A stretch of DNA of 37,603 bases. Source: Muribaculaceae bacterium. Lineage in GTDB: Bacteria > Bacteroidota > Bacteroidia > Bacteroidales > Muribaculaceae. Made by a program: the position numbers and the translations under genes. The DNA is taken from positions 1 to 37,603 of the forward strand of contig JAIDUH010000010.1 of NCBI GenBank assembly GCA_029060285.1, read 5' to 3'. This document shows positions 1-9,095 of the stretch, one piece after another; position 1 is the stretch's first letter, and every line of letters starts with the position of its first letter. Under the pieces are notes generated by a model that made no database searches, had not been told where the DNA came from, and saw nothing but the letters and a program-made list of their open reading frames with translations.

Positions 1-168
1 CCCGCTTATTCGATGCTTGGCTTGACTCTCAGCGAGACATTCCCTAAGAATTTCACTCTTGGTGTAAGCATTGACAATCTGTTGAACTATATCCCTGATT
101 ATTATTACTACAATTCTCCTATAACTACCGGCATCGGAGGGAGCATTTCCCTCACTTGGCAAATGTAA
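1..168 (+). CDS. C-terminal end of an outer-membrane beta-barrel protein, probably a TonB-dependent receptor (partial)
   Basis: An open frame runs from the first base to a TAA at 166-168 and gives 55 residues. The segment alternates polar and hydrophobic residues like the last strands of a barrel (LGVSIDNLLNY, then GGSISLTWQM), with a tyrosine-rich turn between. The phrase NFTLGVSIDNLLNY is typical of the last repeats of TonB-dependent receptors (SusC-like or related). The gene that follows encodes a TonB C-terminal domain, which fits. The start lies outside the window, so receptor class and substrate cannot be told. Confidence 0.6.
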   Translation, partial: PAYSMLGLTLSETFPKNFTLGVSIDNLLNYIPDYYYYNSPITTGIGGSISLTWQM

Positions 169-219
169 CTTTTCTATCTCAGACTTGTCTATATTTATAT
201 AACCCTAAAACTTATCTAT

Positions 220-585
220 ATGAAAAAGGCATTATCAATCTTTGCTTCGCTTGCCATTGCCGCAACCGCAATGGCTCAGTCAGATACCATACCTGCAAGT
301 TTCCCCGGTGGCGAAAAGGCTCTCGACTCTTATATCACCAAGAATCTGAAATATCCCCAGCCATCCATCAACAATGGCATAGAGGGTGTGGTACACGTGA
401 AATTTTTAGTACATAAGGATGGTGCCCTCGACAATTTTACGATAGTGCGTCTTGTCGATCCTGATCTTGAAGCAGAGGCAGTACGCCTTGTAAAAGGGAT
501 GCCTGCATGGAACCCGGCTACAGTAGGAGGTGCCCCAGTTGACAGCGAATCGACTGTCCAAGTGACATTCTCCTTGCCGGAATAA
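220..585 (+). CDS. Small periplasmic protein with a TonB C-terminal domain
   Basis: This 121-residue protein starts with a clear Sec signal peptide (MKKALSIFASLAIAATAMAQ, cleavage likely after AMA). The rest is a TonB C-terminal domain: a FPGGEKALDSYITKNLKYP entry, the GIEGVVHVKFLVHKDGAL strand pair, VRLVDPDLEAEAVRLVKGMPAW, and a closing strand. Family knowledge: this domain contacts TonB boxes of outer-membrane receptors. Here there is no N-terminal membrane anchor or proline-rich spacer, so the protein would be free in the periplasm and is not a full energy transducer. It lies 51 bases after the receptor-like fragment on the same strand. The ATG at 220 is chosen because it gives the signal peptide. 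Confidence 0.85.
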   Translation: MKKALSIFASLAIAATAMAQSDTIPASFPGGEKALDSYITKNLKYPQPSINNGIEGVVHVKFLVHKDGALDNFTIVRLVDPDLEAEAVRLVKGMPAWNPATVGGAPVDSESTVQVTFSLPE

Positions 586-672
586 CCGACAAAGCACCAC
601 TTCATGCCAATATCGGCACAAGCCTTATACTGATCCTGACTTTTGAAAAGAGCTACCTTACTTTAATTATTG

Positions 673-2670
673 ATGAAACGATATATACTGCTTTTAATCC
701 TAATTACTGACATTATTTTTTTTGAGGGGGGCATATATGCGGAGGACAATAATCCTTCGTATATTCCCCGTATTGTAAAGATTTACTCTGAAGAAGAAGC
801 CGACTCTTTGGCGGAACAAGGAGTGGATATCCTGCGAAGGCGCGGGGACATCCTCTTATGCCTATTTCCCAATACATCTACAAGGAGCGAAGATTCCCGA
901 CAACGAACCCGAGCCATCACCCCGACACTGGATGTTGCCAAAGGATTTTATGATGCCGGTTCCATTCAGAACGGCAAAGCCACCGGGACTCCTTACACCG
1001 GGAAGGGAATCGTAGTCGGGATATGCGACATAGGCATTGATCCGCTGCACCCGACATTCCTTGACTCGAATGGGCAGTCAAGGATAAAGCGAGTGGTACA
1101 ATATATAGAAGAGGAAGGAATCAGAAGACAACTTGACGGCGATGATGACTACAGGAATTGGGTGACTGACACTCACGAGAATTACCATGCCACCCATGTC
1201 TGCGGCATACTTGCAGGTAGAGGCGCAGGAACGCCGTATTCAGGAATAGCTGCTGACGCTGACATAGTAGTCACCGTCTCCACTCTCACGGAAGTAGGCC
1301 TGCTGGCTGGAGTGGAAGACATAATTGACTATGCCAAGGAAGCCGGAAAACCGGCCGTCATAAATATCTCGGTAGGAAGCTACAATGGAGCCCACGATGG
1401 AAGTTCGCTTTTCTCACAATATCTTGACATGTGTGCCGATGACGCTATTATAGTATTGTCGGCAGGAAATGAAGGGAGGCATTATAATTCTCTCATCTCT
1501 CCCTTCGACCGGCAAACCTCATCGGTAGCCTTTCATTTAGGCAATACCGCGTGGGACGAATTCAACATGTATGGAGTAACGGAAATATGGAGCGGAATGA
1601 ACACTCCATTGAATATCTCACTCGGTCTTTATGATACTAATGTAAAGAACATAGTAAGATGGGACAAGCCTTTTAGCGTGGATGGGAAGGACATCCAAAA
1701 ATATATATGGAATGGGGAAGGCTCAGCAGACGAAGGATTTCCATTTGTCGGGGAATTATTGATTGAAGGCGGCATAAATCCTGAAAACGGGCGACATTGC
1801 ACAACCCTGAGTTATGATTTCAAGTCGGAAGAAATGTCTTCCAATGGAGGATGGGCAAGATATGAACTTGCCGTCAAAGTGACAGGAGAACCCGGGAATG
1901 ACGTTGAGGTCTATGCAGACGGCATCTATACACGACTCTCAGGACTAAGCGGAAGCCCGGCACCCACCAAGGATCGTTCGATCAGCGACCTTGCATGTGG
2001 CTTCAGGGTGATAAGTGTCGGCATGTATGGCAATAGGGATTCCATACCATTCTCAGCTCCCATCGAATTTCAAGATGAAACAGTATATTTTCAGCCATCC
2101 AAATTCAAATATGGCGCAACAGTAGACTACAGCAGCTATGGTACACTCCGCGACGGCCGGGTGCTTCCATTGACAGTAGCTCCCGGCGGATCGCTTATGT
2201 CGGCTGCCAGCCGTCCGTACTTTGAACGTTATCCTTATCATCCCCACTTAAGGTCCGGCGACACCATTTGGGTGGACGAAGGGGGAACATCGATGTCATC
2301 ACCTTACGTCGCAGGATACATAGCTACCTGGCTTGAGGCTGACCCGACATTGACAGTTGAAGATGTGAAAAAGATACTGGCTTCTACCAATCGCCTTGAT
2401 ATCCCCGAGCCTGACGATCCTCGCAATGCCAATGGATATTTCGATCCCGTGAAAGGCCTGATGATGGCTTTGAACGCAGGAAAGATTGAGGGAATAGAAG
2501 ATTCCGGGATGCAGCCTAATCCAGATGATCATATAGAAATCTATGATCTGACAGGAGTCAAAAGATATGCCGGAGCAGCCTCAGGGATGTCCGGCATTGA
2601 AAAGGGGCTTTATATATTCAAGACTCCTTACGGAGCAAAGAAGATAGCGATCAGCGGAAAGAACGATTAG
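673..2670 (+). CDS. Secreted subtilisin-like serine protease (peptidase S8) with T9SS-like tail
   Basis: The 665-residue protein has an N-terminal signal peptide (MKRYILLLILITDIIFFEGG). The S8 catalytic triad is visible: Asp119 in GICDIGIDPLHP, His172 in NYHATHVCGILAG and Ser540 in GGTSMSSPYVAG. The oxyanion Asn266 sits in SAGNEG. About 270 residues separate Asn266 from the serine, much more than in subtilisin, so a beta-rich domain is inserted there. The last 45 residues (IEIYDLTGVKRY, then KGLYIFKT) look like the sorting tails of type IX-secreted proteins. The frame also offers a TTG at 670, but the ATG at 673 is preferred. The stop overlaps the stop of the convergent lipoprotein gene by 4 bases. 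The substrate is unknown; export and surface or extracellular action are inferred. Confidence 0.9.
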   Translation: MKRYILLLILITDIIFFEGGIYAEDNNPSYIPRIVKIYSEEEADSLAEQGVDILRRRGDILLCLFPNTSTRSEDSRQRTRAITPTLDVAKGFYDAGSIQNGKATGTPYTGKGIVVGICDIGIDPLHPTFLDSNGQSRIKRVVQYIEEEGIRRQLDGDDDYRNWVTDTHENYHATHVCGILAGRGAGTPYSGIAADADIVVTVSTLTEVGLLAGVEDIIDYAKEAGKPAVINISVGSYNGAHDGSSLFSQYLDMCADDAIIVLSAGNEGRHYNSLISPFDRQTSSVAFHLGNTAWDEFNMYGVTEIWSGMNTPLNISLGLYDTNVKNIVRWDKPFSVDGKDIQKYIWNGEGSADEGFPFVGELLIEGGINPENGRHCTTLSYDFKSEEMSSNGGWARYELAVKVTGEPGNDVEVYADGIYTRLSGLSGSPAPTKDRSISDLACGFRVISVGMYGNRDSIPFSAPIEFQDETVYFQPSKFKYGATVDYSSYGTLRDGRVLPLTVAPGGSLMSAASRPYFERYPYHPHLRSGDTIWVDEGGTSMSSPYVAGYIATWLEADPTLTVEDVKKILASTNRLDIPEPDDPRNANGYFDPVKGLMMALNAGKIEGIEDSGMQPNPDDHIEIYDLTGVKRYAGAASGMSGIEKGLYIFKTPYGAKKIAISGKND

Positions 2671-5054
2671 AAAGCTTCACGCAATCCAGAGTTACGGTTA
2701 TTGCCGCGGTTGTTGGAATTGTTACGATTATTGTTTCTTCGATTGGAATCGAAAGGATTCGCTCCGAATTCATCATCGTCTTCCTCTTCTTCCTCTTCCT
2801 GATTGCGGCTGTTATTATTACGCTTTGGCTTGTTCTTCTTTATCTTTGCAGGCTTCTGAAGATCAAGGGCCGTCTCGAATACATTCCAAGTCTGCTCCAT
2901 ATCCCAGTTCTTCTTGACATTGATGGTCTTGGGATAATAATATACATAATCAGGCTGAATGGCAATCAGGATCTCCTTGCCCACGGAGTCAGACTCAAGA
3001 GGGGAAATACTGTATCCTATCCTGAGCAAGCTATCCACGATCTGCCGGTCGCCCATCGGACGTATGAACGTATTGGAAGCCGCTACAGTCGATACACCTG
3101 CTTTTTTAGGGATAGAATCTAATTGCAACCCTATGGAATCGTTGACGGCAACCGCTATGGAATCGCCTATGATCACCATAGATTCATTTGCCAAATCAAT
3201 CGAATCTCCGGGTATGACCGGACTTTCAGCATCTGCCACCATTATCGTATCTTTCGCCATTATAGAGTCGGCAGGCTCGCCGAAGAAACGCTGCAGACGA
3301 TAGCTGCCCGGAGTAAATTTCCCATCGCCATTGAAATCTTCGTAAAGGCGTGCATAATATTTTCCGGCATCGATCCCTTCGAAATAGGCAGCCCCATTGA
3401 CTACGGGTGCTGTATATTTAGGTTTATCACCCGATGCCATCAATTGCACGAAAGCAGGGATTTGAGGCTCGAGACCTACTAAAGTGATCTTAAGATTTGA
3501 AAGGTCTTCCGGAGCCTTTGTCTTGAACTCATACTGAAGAGGGGCGCTGTTGATGCCATATATATCAGTGGCGGCAAGAGAGTCGATCGACAATCTATAT
3601 GAAGAACCTCTTTGCCAAGGGAATTCGATCTTGAAGCGACGTTCTGACAAGGTGTCGGCTCTTTCAAGGCGATAATCCCCTTTTACAGGAACCCAGACTG
3701 TATCAGACTTCATCTCAAGGAAGAAAGCAAGAGAATCAAGACGTGACAGGGGCACCGGGACTTCAATAGCCAAGGGCCGCGCTATGTCTGACTCCGGTCC
3801 TTTTGCAGTGAAGGCAAATGTAGGGATTACCGGTTTTTCAACATCAATGGAGTCTGCGGGATTCTCGGTATCTTCCTTATCTTTTTCTTTTGCTGCAGGT
3901 TTCTTTTTCTTCTGATCCTTCTTCTTAGAAGACTGCTCCTTAGGCTTCATCAGCTTTACCGTATCATTCACCATGGTCTCGACACCTGTCAGGAGATCGA
4001 TGTTTTGATAGCGCAAGGCAAGTTTCAGGGTGTCGCGGACAGCGAGATCCTGAGGCAACCAAAATTTCAGAGTGTCGTTGCCTACGGTAGTCTCCCCCCT
4101 AAGCGGATAAGAATATGCCTCATCATCGGCTATCATAATTTGAGGCTGCTTCTTAGAAGGAGAATTGAAAATAAACTCGAGTTGCGTGGAGTCAGGGCGC
4201 GTATAGCTGACAAGGTATTGGGGTTTGAGGCCAGTATTGTACATTCGGAGCAGTATATTGTTGGGTAAAAACCTCGTACGCTCACGCTGCACAATTGTAT
4301 CTATAGCACCATTATATAGGTTCCGGATGGTGTCGTTGGTCATAATCCGCTCAGAGGTAGGGCGGATTATGTCTTCAAACCATGCGATGTCTTCCTCCGG
4401 ATTGGCGTAATGACGGTCGTTGTCAAGGTCTTTGAGAGCAAACAGTCGGTAAGTGGTGTCTTGAAGACCTCTGATAATGAATCTTCCATACTCATCAGTG
4501 CGAGAAAGACGCTCAAAAGGCATGCGAATGAAAGCCGAATCCTCCTTTGAAATATACGCACCGACAAACACACCCTGCTGCGGCTCCATATCTTCAGCGC
4601 CAAGCACCATACCGGATATACGGAGTGAGTCGAGGACCGGTCCGGTGGAAAAGGTATATGCGAAGCCTGAAAGTTTATTACCTTCATTATTGTCTTCAAT
4701 GGCATCACCAAAATCAATGGTATAGGTCGTATTCGGAAGAAGAGTATCCGTAATGTTGACCACTACCCTACGTCCGCGGGTGGATACCCGGGGCGTGGAT
4801 TTACCTGGAGGCGACAAGACTACTTTCTGGAAAGCCTCCTTGACGTTGACAAGTTCGTTGAAATCAATGTTGATATTGCTTGGGTCAACGTTGACAGAGC
4901 CAGGGGCCGGATTGGCACGCACGAAGCGAGGGGGATCCTCATCACGGGCACCGCCGGAAGGATTGCCAATGGATGCACACCCCCAGAGCAACAAAATGCT
5001 TGCGGCCGCAGCTGCCAATACTCCAATATGTTTTTTTAATGATTTCGAAACCAT
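2667..5054 (-). CDS. Large lipoprotein with N-terminal Ig-like (Big_5/SbsA-type) domain
   Basis: The 795-residue protein starts with a lipoprotein signal; the lipobox is LLLWGCAS with Cys26. Directly after it come DEDPPRFVRANPAPGSVNVD and INIDFNELVNV, the hallmark of SbsA-type Ig-like domains found in a conserved Bacteroidetes lipoprotein family of about this size. The middle has repeated beta-sandwich-like stretches and a lysine-rich linker around residues 370-395. The C terminus is low complexity: an acidic run of E and D, then Asn/Arg-rich sequence. It is the last gene of the minus-strand run that begins with the HAD-AroB gene and lies 31 bases after its neighbour. It is probably an envelope protein of unknown role. 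The convergent protease gene overlaps its stop, so no separate terminator fits between them. Confidence 0.8.
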   Translation of the reverse strand: MVSKSLKKHIGVLAAAAASILLLWGCASIGNPSGGARDEDPPRFVRANPAPGSVNVDPSNINIDFNELVNVKEAFQKVVLSPPGKSTPRVSTRGRRVVVNITDTLLPNTTYTIDFGDAIEDNNEGNKLSGFAYTFSTGPVLDSLRISGMVLGAEDMEPQQGVFVGAYISKEDSAFIRMPFERLSRTDEYGRFIIRGLQDTTYRLFALKDLDNDRHYANPEEDIAWFEDIIRPTSERIMTNDTIRNLYNGAIDTIVQRERTRFLPNNILLRMYNTGLKPQYLVSYTRPDSTQLEFIFNSPSKKQPQIMIADDEAYSYPLRGETTVGNDTLKFWLPQDLAVRDTLKLALRYQNIDLLTGVETMVNDTVKLMKPKEQSSKKKDQKKKKPAAKEKDKEDTENPADSIDVEKPVIPTFAFTAKGPESDIARPLAIEVPVPLSRLDSLAFFLEMKSDTVWVPVKGDYRLERADTLSERRFKIEFPWQRGSSYRLSIDSLAATDIYGINSAPLQYEFKTKAPEDLSNLKITLVGLEPQIPAFVQLMASGDKPKYTAPVVNGAAYFEGIDAGKYYARLYEDFNGDGKFTPGSYRLQRFFGEPADSIMAKDTIMVADAESPVIPGDSIDLANESMVIIGDSIAVAVNDSIGLQLDSIPKKAGVSTVAASNTFIRPMGDRQIVDSLLRIGYSISPLESDSVGKEILIAIQPDYVYYYPKTINVKKNWDMEQTWNVFETALDLQKPAKIKKNKPKRNNNSRNQEEEEEEDDDEFGANPFDSNRRNNNRNNSNNRGNNRNSGLREAF

Positions 5055-5085
5055 AGTTCAAAATTCAATATTCGAAATTACACGT

Positions 5086-5958
5086 TCATCTTCGATACTC
5101 GGGAGGCAGAATCTTCCGGGGATCTGCCGTATCTGCCTTAATAATGATCATCTTTTCCTCGCCTTTCCAAGGAAGCGGAGAGCGATACATCTCATACTCC
5201 ACCCTTACCGGCATAGCCTCGAGCATCATTCTCTTCATCACTGCAGCCAGAGAATCACTGGCGACACTGAACCTTACCTCCCGGAAGTAGAAAGGATCAG
5301 GATCGCCCAACTCCTTGTAGGGAATCATCGACCCCTCAAATGTCTTGATCAGCGAGCCTCGCCGTTCCATATTCTTGATATACCCATATTTTACGGCATC
5401 ATCTGCATATGGACGCAGAAACCATATCCATGAGAAAAGAATGAGCACCAACAAGCCGACGGCCATCCCCAACCACCATTTCCACCGATTGTCAGACTTA
5501 TGGATAATGCTGCGGATCGGAGATTCCTCTTCTATCCAATAGTCAGGGTCTTCGGGGTCAAGCTTAGGAGTCTTTTGTTTCTTTACCTTGGGCGCAGGCT
5601 CATCGTCTGAATCAAAATAATCGTTGTCCTCGTCTTCCTCCTCCACACTTCTTCTGAAGAACCCCTCATGCTTTGGTTTAGCCTCCGGCGCAGGCTCCGG
5701 GTCGGAGTAATAATCATCCGGACCATCCTCATCCTGCTTGGGGACAGACGCCGGATAGCTGCCAACATCGTGCCTACCCTCTGAATGATGGATTGCATCT
5801 GAATCATAATCAGAGTAATAGGAATCGTGAGGCGCATATGTTGATCCGGATGAAAAGTCACGCGAAGGGACCGGGTCGTCGGAGTTTATCTCGAGTTCAT
5901 CGTCCCAGAGATCATTTTCATCCCCGTTGTCAAAGAATTTATCATCATCGTATCTCAT
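5086..5958 (-). CDS. Single-pass membrane protein with long acidic N-terminal region
   Basis: The start is set at the ATG (MRYDDDKFF, 290 residues) because it follows the stop of the upstream flippase-like gene by one base; a longer frame to 6027 would overlap that gene. Residues 1-150 are rich in D, E, S, Y and P and look disordered. One transmembrane helix follows (about 161-181, WWLGMAVGLLVLILFSWIWF). The C-terminal 105 residues (YGYIKNMERRGSLIKTFEG, then PLPWKGEEKMIII) resemble a small Bacteroidetes membrane-protein family of unknown function whose members carry a similar GYI...KTFEG segment. The cytosolic acidic tail is an unusual addition. Function unknown. Confidence 0.7.
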   Translation of the reverse strand: MRYDDDKFFDNGDENDLWDDELEINSDDPVPSRDFSSGSTYAPHDSYYSDYDSDAIHHSEGRHDVGSYPASVPKQDEDGPDDYYSDPEPAPEAKPKHEGFFRRSVEEEDEDNDYFDSDDEPAPKVKKQKTPKLDPEDPDYWIEEESPIRSIIHKSDNRWKWWLGMAVGLLVLILFSWIWFLRPYADDAVKYGYIKNMERRGSLIKTFEGSMIPYKELGDPDPFYFREVRFSVASDSLAAVMKRMMLEAMPVRVEYEMYRSPLPWKGEEKMIIIKADTADPRKILPPEYRR

Positions 5959-5959
5959 C

Positions 5960-6970
5960 TTATCCCAATTTATGCTGATTGCGACTGGAAGAAGTGGCAC
6001 CGATCCAAATCGCAGTGAATATTCCAAGAATTATTAGCATCACAGTCTGACCGCTCCATTGAAGTATCGAAAAGGCAGCCCCCTCTACATCCGGGATTCC
6101 ATAAATGGCGAGTCCGAACATTATGGCAATATTCCACGGACCAAGTCCTCCATTGCTCGGCACAGCCATTCCTATGGATGAAAAGACAAATGCCACAAGA
6201 CAAGGAAGGAGTCCGAAATTGAGTGCCGGCTCATGGCATAGGGCTTTTGTGAATGTAAAGGCATAGAAAGCCACGTAAAGCTGGATGAAGTAGCAGCCCC
6301 AGATGGCAAAGGTCAGCAAGAGGAATCTCCATCTTCCCCGCATTGTCGCTATTACTGCAAATCCCCGCCATATCTCCCCGGTCCATTTGCGCAGCTTGCT
6401 TACCACGGAAGAATTCCTAAATCTATGGAGAAGCCAGCAAATGACAGCTATTGCAATCACTGCTATTATCCATATGGCAGGCGAATACAAAATGTGGAGT
6501 ATGTTCTCCCCTACCGGATATTTCGCCATAAACGCAGCAAGTGCCGGTGCTGCCACCACAAATGTCAAAAGCATCAGGAACAGCACCATGACAGAGTCTG
6601 CCATCCTGTCGGCAACCATGGAACCCATCACAGTTGTGAACTGCGACTTAGAACGTTGGGCAACGAAAGTGCACCTCCAGAGTTCCCCGACACGCGGCAA
6701 CAGCAGATTGAGCGCATAGCAACCGAAAACGCCACAAGTGAGTTGCATAAGCGTAGTGCTTACATTAAGGGCATCAAGCTGAATTTTCCAACGCATAGCC
6801 CTGAACACATGAGAGAAAACGCTAATGCCCATTGCCGCGAGAATCCACCAATAGTCGACGCCATGGCTTATTATATCCATGGTCTGCTTGAAATCGACCT
6901 TACTGAAGAGATACCAAATCAATAGGACCGACAAAAGGATTGGCACTATGTATTGCAATGCTTTCTTCAT
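5960..6970 (-). CDS. Lysylphosphatidylglycerol synthase-type flippase-like membrane protein (UPF0104)
   Basis: This polytopic membrane protein of 336 residues has about 8 hydrophobic segments. It matches the flippase-like TM domain family (PF03706) seen in MprF N-termini: GVDYWWILAAMGISVFSHVFRAMRWKI near the start, LLLPRVGELWRC, then VADRMADSVMVLFLML, and the late loop AVPSNGGLGPWNIA. Such proteins are thought to move lipid-linked molecules across the inner membrane; the substrate is unknown here. The ATG at 6970 lies 12 bases after the AroB stop. A TTG at 6985 would overlap that stop (TTGA) and add five residues, so it remains an alternative. Its downstream neighbour starts one base after its stop, which implies co-transcription. 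Confidence 0.85.
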   Translation of the reverse strand: MKKALQYIVPILLSVLLIWYLFSKVDFKQTMDIISHGVDYWWILAAMGISVFSHVFRAMRWKIQLDALNVSTTLMQLTCGVFGCYALNLLLPRVGELWRCTFVAQRSKSQFTTVMGSMVADRMADSVMVLFLMLLTFVVAAPALAAFMAKYPVGENILHILYSPAIWIIAVIAIAVICWLLHRFRNSSVVSKLRKWTGEIWRGFAVIATMRGRWRFLLLTFAIWGCYFIQLYVAFYAFTFTKALCHEPALNFGLLPCLVAFVFSSIGMAVPSNGGLGPWNIAIMFGLAIYGIPDVEGAAFSILQWSGQTVMLIILGIFTAIWIGATSSSRNQHKLG

Positions 6971-6981
6971 GCTTTTCAGAG

Positions 6982-8670
6982 TCAAAGTTGTCCTGTAAGT
7001 GTGCCGTACAGCTCATAGGCACTCCTGATTTCTTCTTCTGTGGGGCATACGTCCCACTGCGGACATCCTATTTCGTTGAGCAGAGTGAAGTTTATACGAT
7101 CAGGTGAAGAGTTCTTCTTATCGTGGCGCATCAGGGAAATGAGGGTGTCTATATCCGTGCATTTTACTCCTGCTGCGGGATAATATTCCTTAAGCATTGT
7201 GGCAAACGGATAAAGTTGTGTTGATGAAAGAGATGCATCCCTCTCTTTTATCTTGGCAGTAGCCGACAATACCATTTCCCAGAGCAGTCCGTGAGCAACT
7301 GCTATTCCGTGAGCCATTGGCTTATCCTGCATAAGGGCAAACGATTCGATGGCATGTCCGGCAGTGTGACCGAAGTTAAGGATCTTCCTCTCCCCTTTCT
7401 CCTTCGGATCGCGGGTTGTCACTCCGGTTTTGATCTCAATGCAGCGAAGAATCCAAGGGAGCAGCAGACGTGGATCATCGAGATATCGGTCTATGTCCAG
7501 CAGAGCTGCATACATCTGCGGATCAGCTATGAGAGCAGTCTTGAGCATTTCAGCATAACCTGACAAAAGTTCATCTTTCGGCAGAGTGTCGAGTGTCTCG
7601 GGAATAATCACCACATCTTTCGGCATAGCGAATACCCCTATCTCATTTTTGAGTCCATCAAGGTTGATGGCAGTCTTTCCTCCGGTGGCGGCATCCACCA
7701 TTCCGAGAAGAGTGGTAGAGACGTTGATGCAGTCTATGCCACGCTTGAAAGTTGCAGCCGCGAAGCCCCCGAGATCTGTGACCATACCTCCACCGATACA
7801 GAAAAGTGTAGAGCGGCGAGTGGCACCGTTTTCAGATAGCCTCCGCCATACTTTCATAAGAGAGTCGACATCCTTATGGTCGTCGCCTGCCGGAATCACG
7901 CATCTTGGAAGTTCATTGAGTATGGGCATTTGCTCTGCAAAACGGTCTACTACCAAGGTGGAAGTATTAGAATCCGCAAGAATGTAAGATGAGTGAGCTT
8001 CGATCAAGTCGAGTGCAAGCGGGAGCATATCGGCAAACTCATCCATTGACGGGAATATACCCCAAGCTCTTTCATCTTGGAAGTTCTTTTTCGGTATCGG
8101 ACCGGTGCAGACAGCCATTGTGCGTATACCGGCAGCTACTCCGGCACGGACACCGAGTGGAGCATTTTCTATTACGATAGCTTCATCCGGGTCTACACCC
8201 GCTTTCTCAAGACCTCTAAGATATGGCTCCGGATCCGGCTTACCTTTGGTCACATCATGCGCCGTCACCATCATTCCATCATCAAAGACACCGGGATAAT
8301 CTTTGCGGATATTGTCAATGAGTGATGCTTGTCCGCTACCCGTCACAAGGACACACTTTATGCCACGGTCGCAAAGAGTGCGGAGCATCCGATCAGCCCC
8401 GGGCATAGGCTCATTGCCTCCTATTCTTTTAAAAATCTTAGTCTTATAGTCATAGAGAGCAGTGCGCTTATCCGGATCGCAAGGGTGTCCGAACTCGCGT
8501 TGCCATATAAGGTCAATTGTAGCCGCGCCTGTCATACCTTCATACAGGTAGAACTCGTCGCGGCTGCATTCAATCCCATTTTCTTCCATCATCTGTTTCC
8601 AGGCGAGGGTATGATATTTCATGGAGTCATACAAGACTCCGTCCATGTCGATTAGAGCAGCTTTAATCAT
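6982..8670 (-). CDS. aroB: Fused HAD-family phosphatase and 3-dehydroquinate synthase
   Basis: One uninterrupted 562-residue frame holds two enzymes. Residues 1-220 are a HAD (beta-phosphoglucomutase-like) phosphatase: DMDGVLYDS with Asp8 and Asp10, LVTGSG, KGKPDP, and motif IV as ENAPLGVRAG. Residues 230-562 are 3-dehydroquinate synthase, the second shikimate-pathway step (DAHP to 3-dehydroquinate). It shows the NAD site GGGMVTDLGGFAAATFKRG, the segment STTLLGMVDAATGGKTAINL, and zinc ligands Glu374 (GYAEMLK), a His of GHTAGH (435 or 439) and His454 (MAHGIAVAHG). All usual catalytic residues appear present, so both halves should be active. The HAD substrate is unknown. A TAATTTTG box lies just upstream. 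It heads the minus-strand run down to 2667. Confidence 0.92.
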   Translation of the reverse strand: MIKAALIDMDGVLYDSMKYHTLAWKQMMEENGIECSRDEFYLYEGMTGAATIDLIWQREFGHPCDPDKRTALYDYKTKIFKRIGGNEPMPGADRMLRTLCDRGIKCVLVTGSGQASLIDNIRKDYPGVFDDGMMVTAHDVTKGKPDPEPYLRGLEKAGVDPDEAIVIENAPLGVRAGVAAGIRTMAVCTGPIPKKNFQDERAWGIFPSMDEFADMLPLALDLIEAHSSYILADSNTSTLVVDRFAEQMPILNELPRCVIPAGDDHKDVDSLMKVWRRLSENGATRRSTLFCIGGGMVTDLGGFAAATFKRGIDCINVSTTLLGMVDAATGGKTAINLDGLKNEIGVFAMPKDVVIIPETLDTLPKDELLSGYAEMLKTALIADPQMYAALLDIDRYLDDPRLLLPWILRCIEIKTGVTTRDPKEKGERKILNFGHTAGHAIESFALMQDKPMAHGIAVAHGLLWEMVLSATAKIKERDASLSSTQLYPFATMLKEYYPAAGVKCTDIDTLISLMRHDKKNSSPDRINFTLLNEIGCPQWDVCPTEEEIRSAYELYGTLTGQL

Positions 8671-8674
8671 ATTG

Positions 8675-8682
8675 CAAAATTA
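8675..8682 (-). promoter_or_regulatory. Putative -7 promoter box for the HAD-aroB gene
   Basis: On the minus strand the bases read TAATTTTG, matching the Bacteroidetes sigma-ABfr -7 consensus TAnnTTTG. It sits only 5 bases before the ATG, so any transcript from it would be nearly leaderless. No convincing -33 TTTG is seen at 19-21 bases, so this is a weak call. Confidence 0.35.
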
Positions 8683-8716
8683 GCCAAAATTCTTGACAGT
8701 ATTCACACGTTTTGAG

Positions 8717-8762
8717 AAAAAAATAATCCATTCCTCTTTTTTTATAACAGGAGGAATGGATT
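8717..8762 (-). terminator. Rho-independent terminator after the 78-residue ORF
   Basis: A perfect 12-bp stem (arms at 8725-8736 and 8751-8762, AATCCATTCCTC on the + strand) is followed, reading on the minus strand, by a run of seven T (complement of 8717-8723). It separates the kinase/fimbrillin operon from the aroB cluster. Confidence 0.85.
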
Positions 8763-8784
8763 TGGAATGAAATTTATTACTATT

Positions 8785-9021
8785 CTATTCATTTGCATAG
8801 CTAAGGACTGTCGGTGACTCGACATCTACACCAAATTCCTGAGCCTTAGCGAGTATAGCGCGTGCCAGCTTCGGTTTCAGGTCTTCCGGACAATAACGGA
8901 AATAAGCTTCGGCAGCTCTCACATGAGCTGCATCCGGCATCGGGTACTCACGTCGTTCAGGAAGGCCGAACACGCTATCGGGCAGTTCCTTCTTTTCTTC
9001 ATAACTTAATCTGTCATTCAT
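8785..9021 (-). CDS. Small hypothetical protein, DUF6582-like
   Basis: The 78-residue product has no signal or membrane segment. The stretch LPDSVFGLPERREYPMPDAAHVRAA matches in style the small-protein motif (S-x-F-x-x-P-x-x-R-x-YP-x-D-x-x-H) known as DUF6582 and found in phage and bacterial genomes. The second half, YCPEDLKPKLARAILAKAQEFGV, looks like a helix-turn-helix-sized helical hairpin and not a proven DNA binder. It lies 74 bases after the last gene of the kinase operon and just before the terminator, so it may be the last cistron. Role unknown. Confidence 0.7.
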   Translation of the reverse strand: MNDRLSYEEKKELPDSVFGLPERREYPMPDAAHVRAAEAYFRYCPEDLKPKLARAILAKAQEFGVDVESPTVLSYANE

Positions 9022-9095
9022 AGCTTTAATAATTTAATAGGTTTCTGATTATATAACGTTCCTATGCTCTATTCTGCCTAAACTTTAACTATCTT

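Noticed and set aside
156..416. 86-residue + strand frame overlapping the TonB-domain gene
   Set aside because: It has no family match and overlaps a gene with a clear signal peptide and domain.
4753..5433. 226-residue + strand frame
   Set aside because: It lies antisense across the start of the Ig-like lipoprotein and the end of the acidic membrane protein, both with convincing features; this is a shadow frame.
5960..6027. Longer start for the acidic membrane protein, to 6027
   Set aside because: It would overlap the upstream flippase-like gene by 68 bases; the ATG at 5958 follows that gene's stop by one base.
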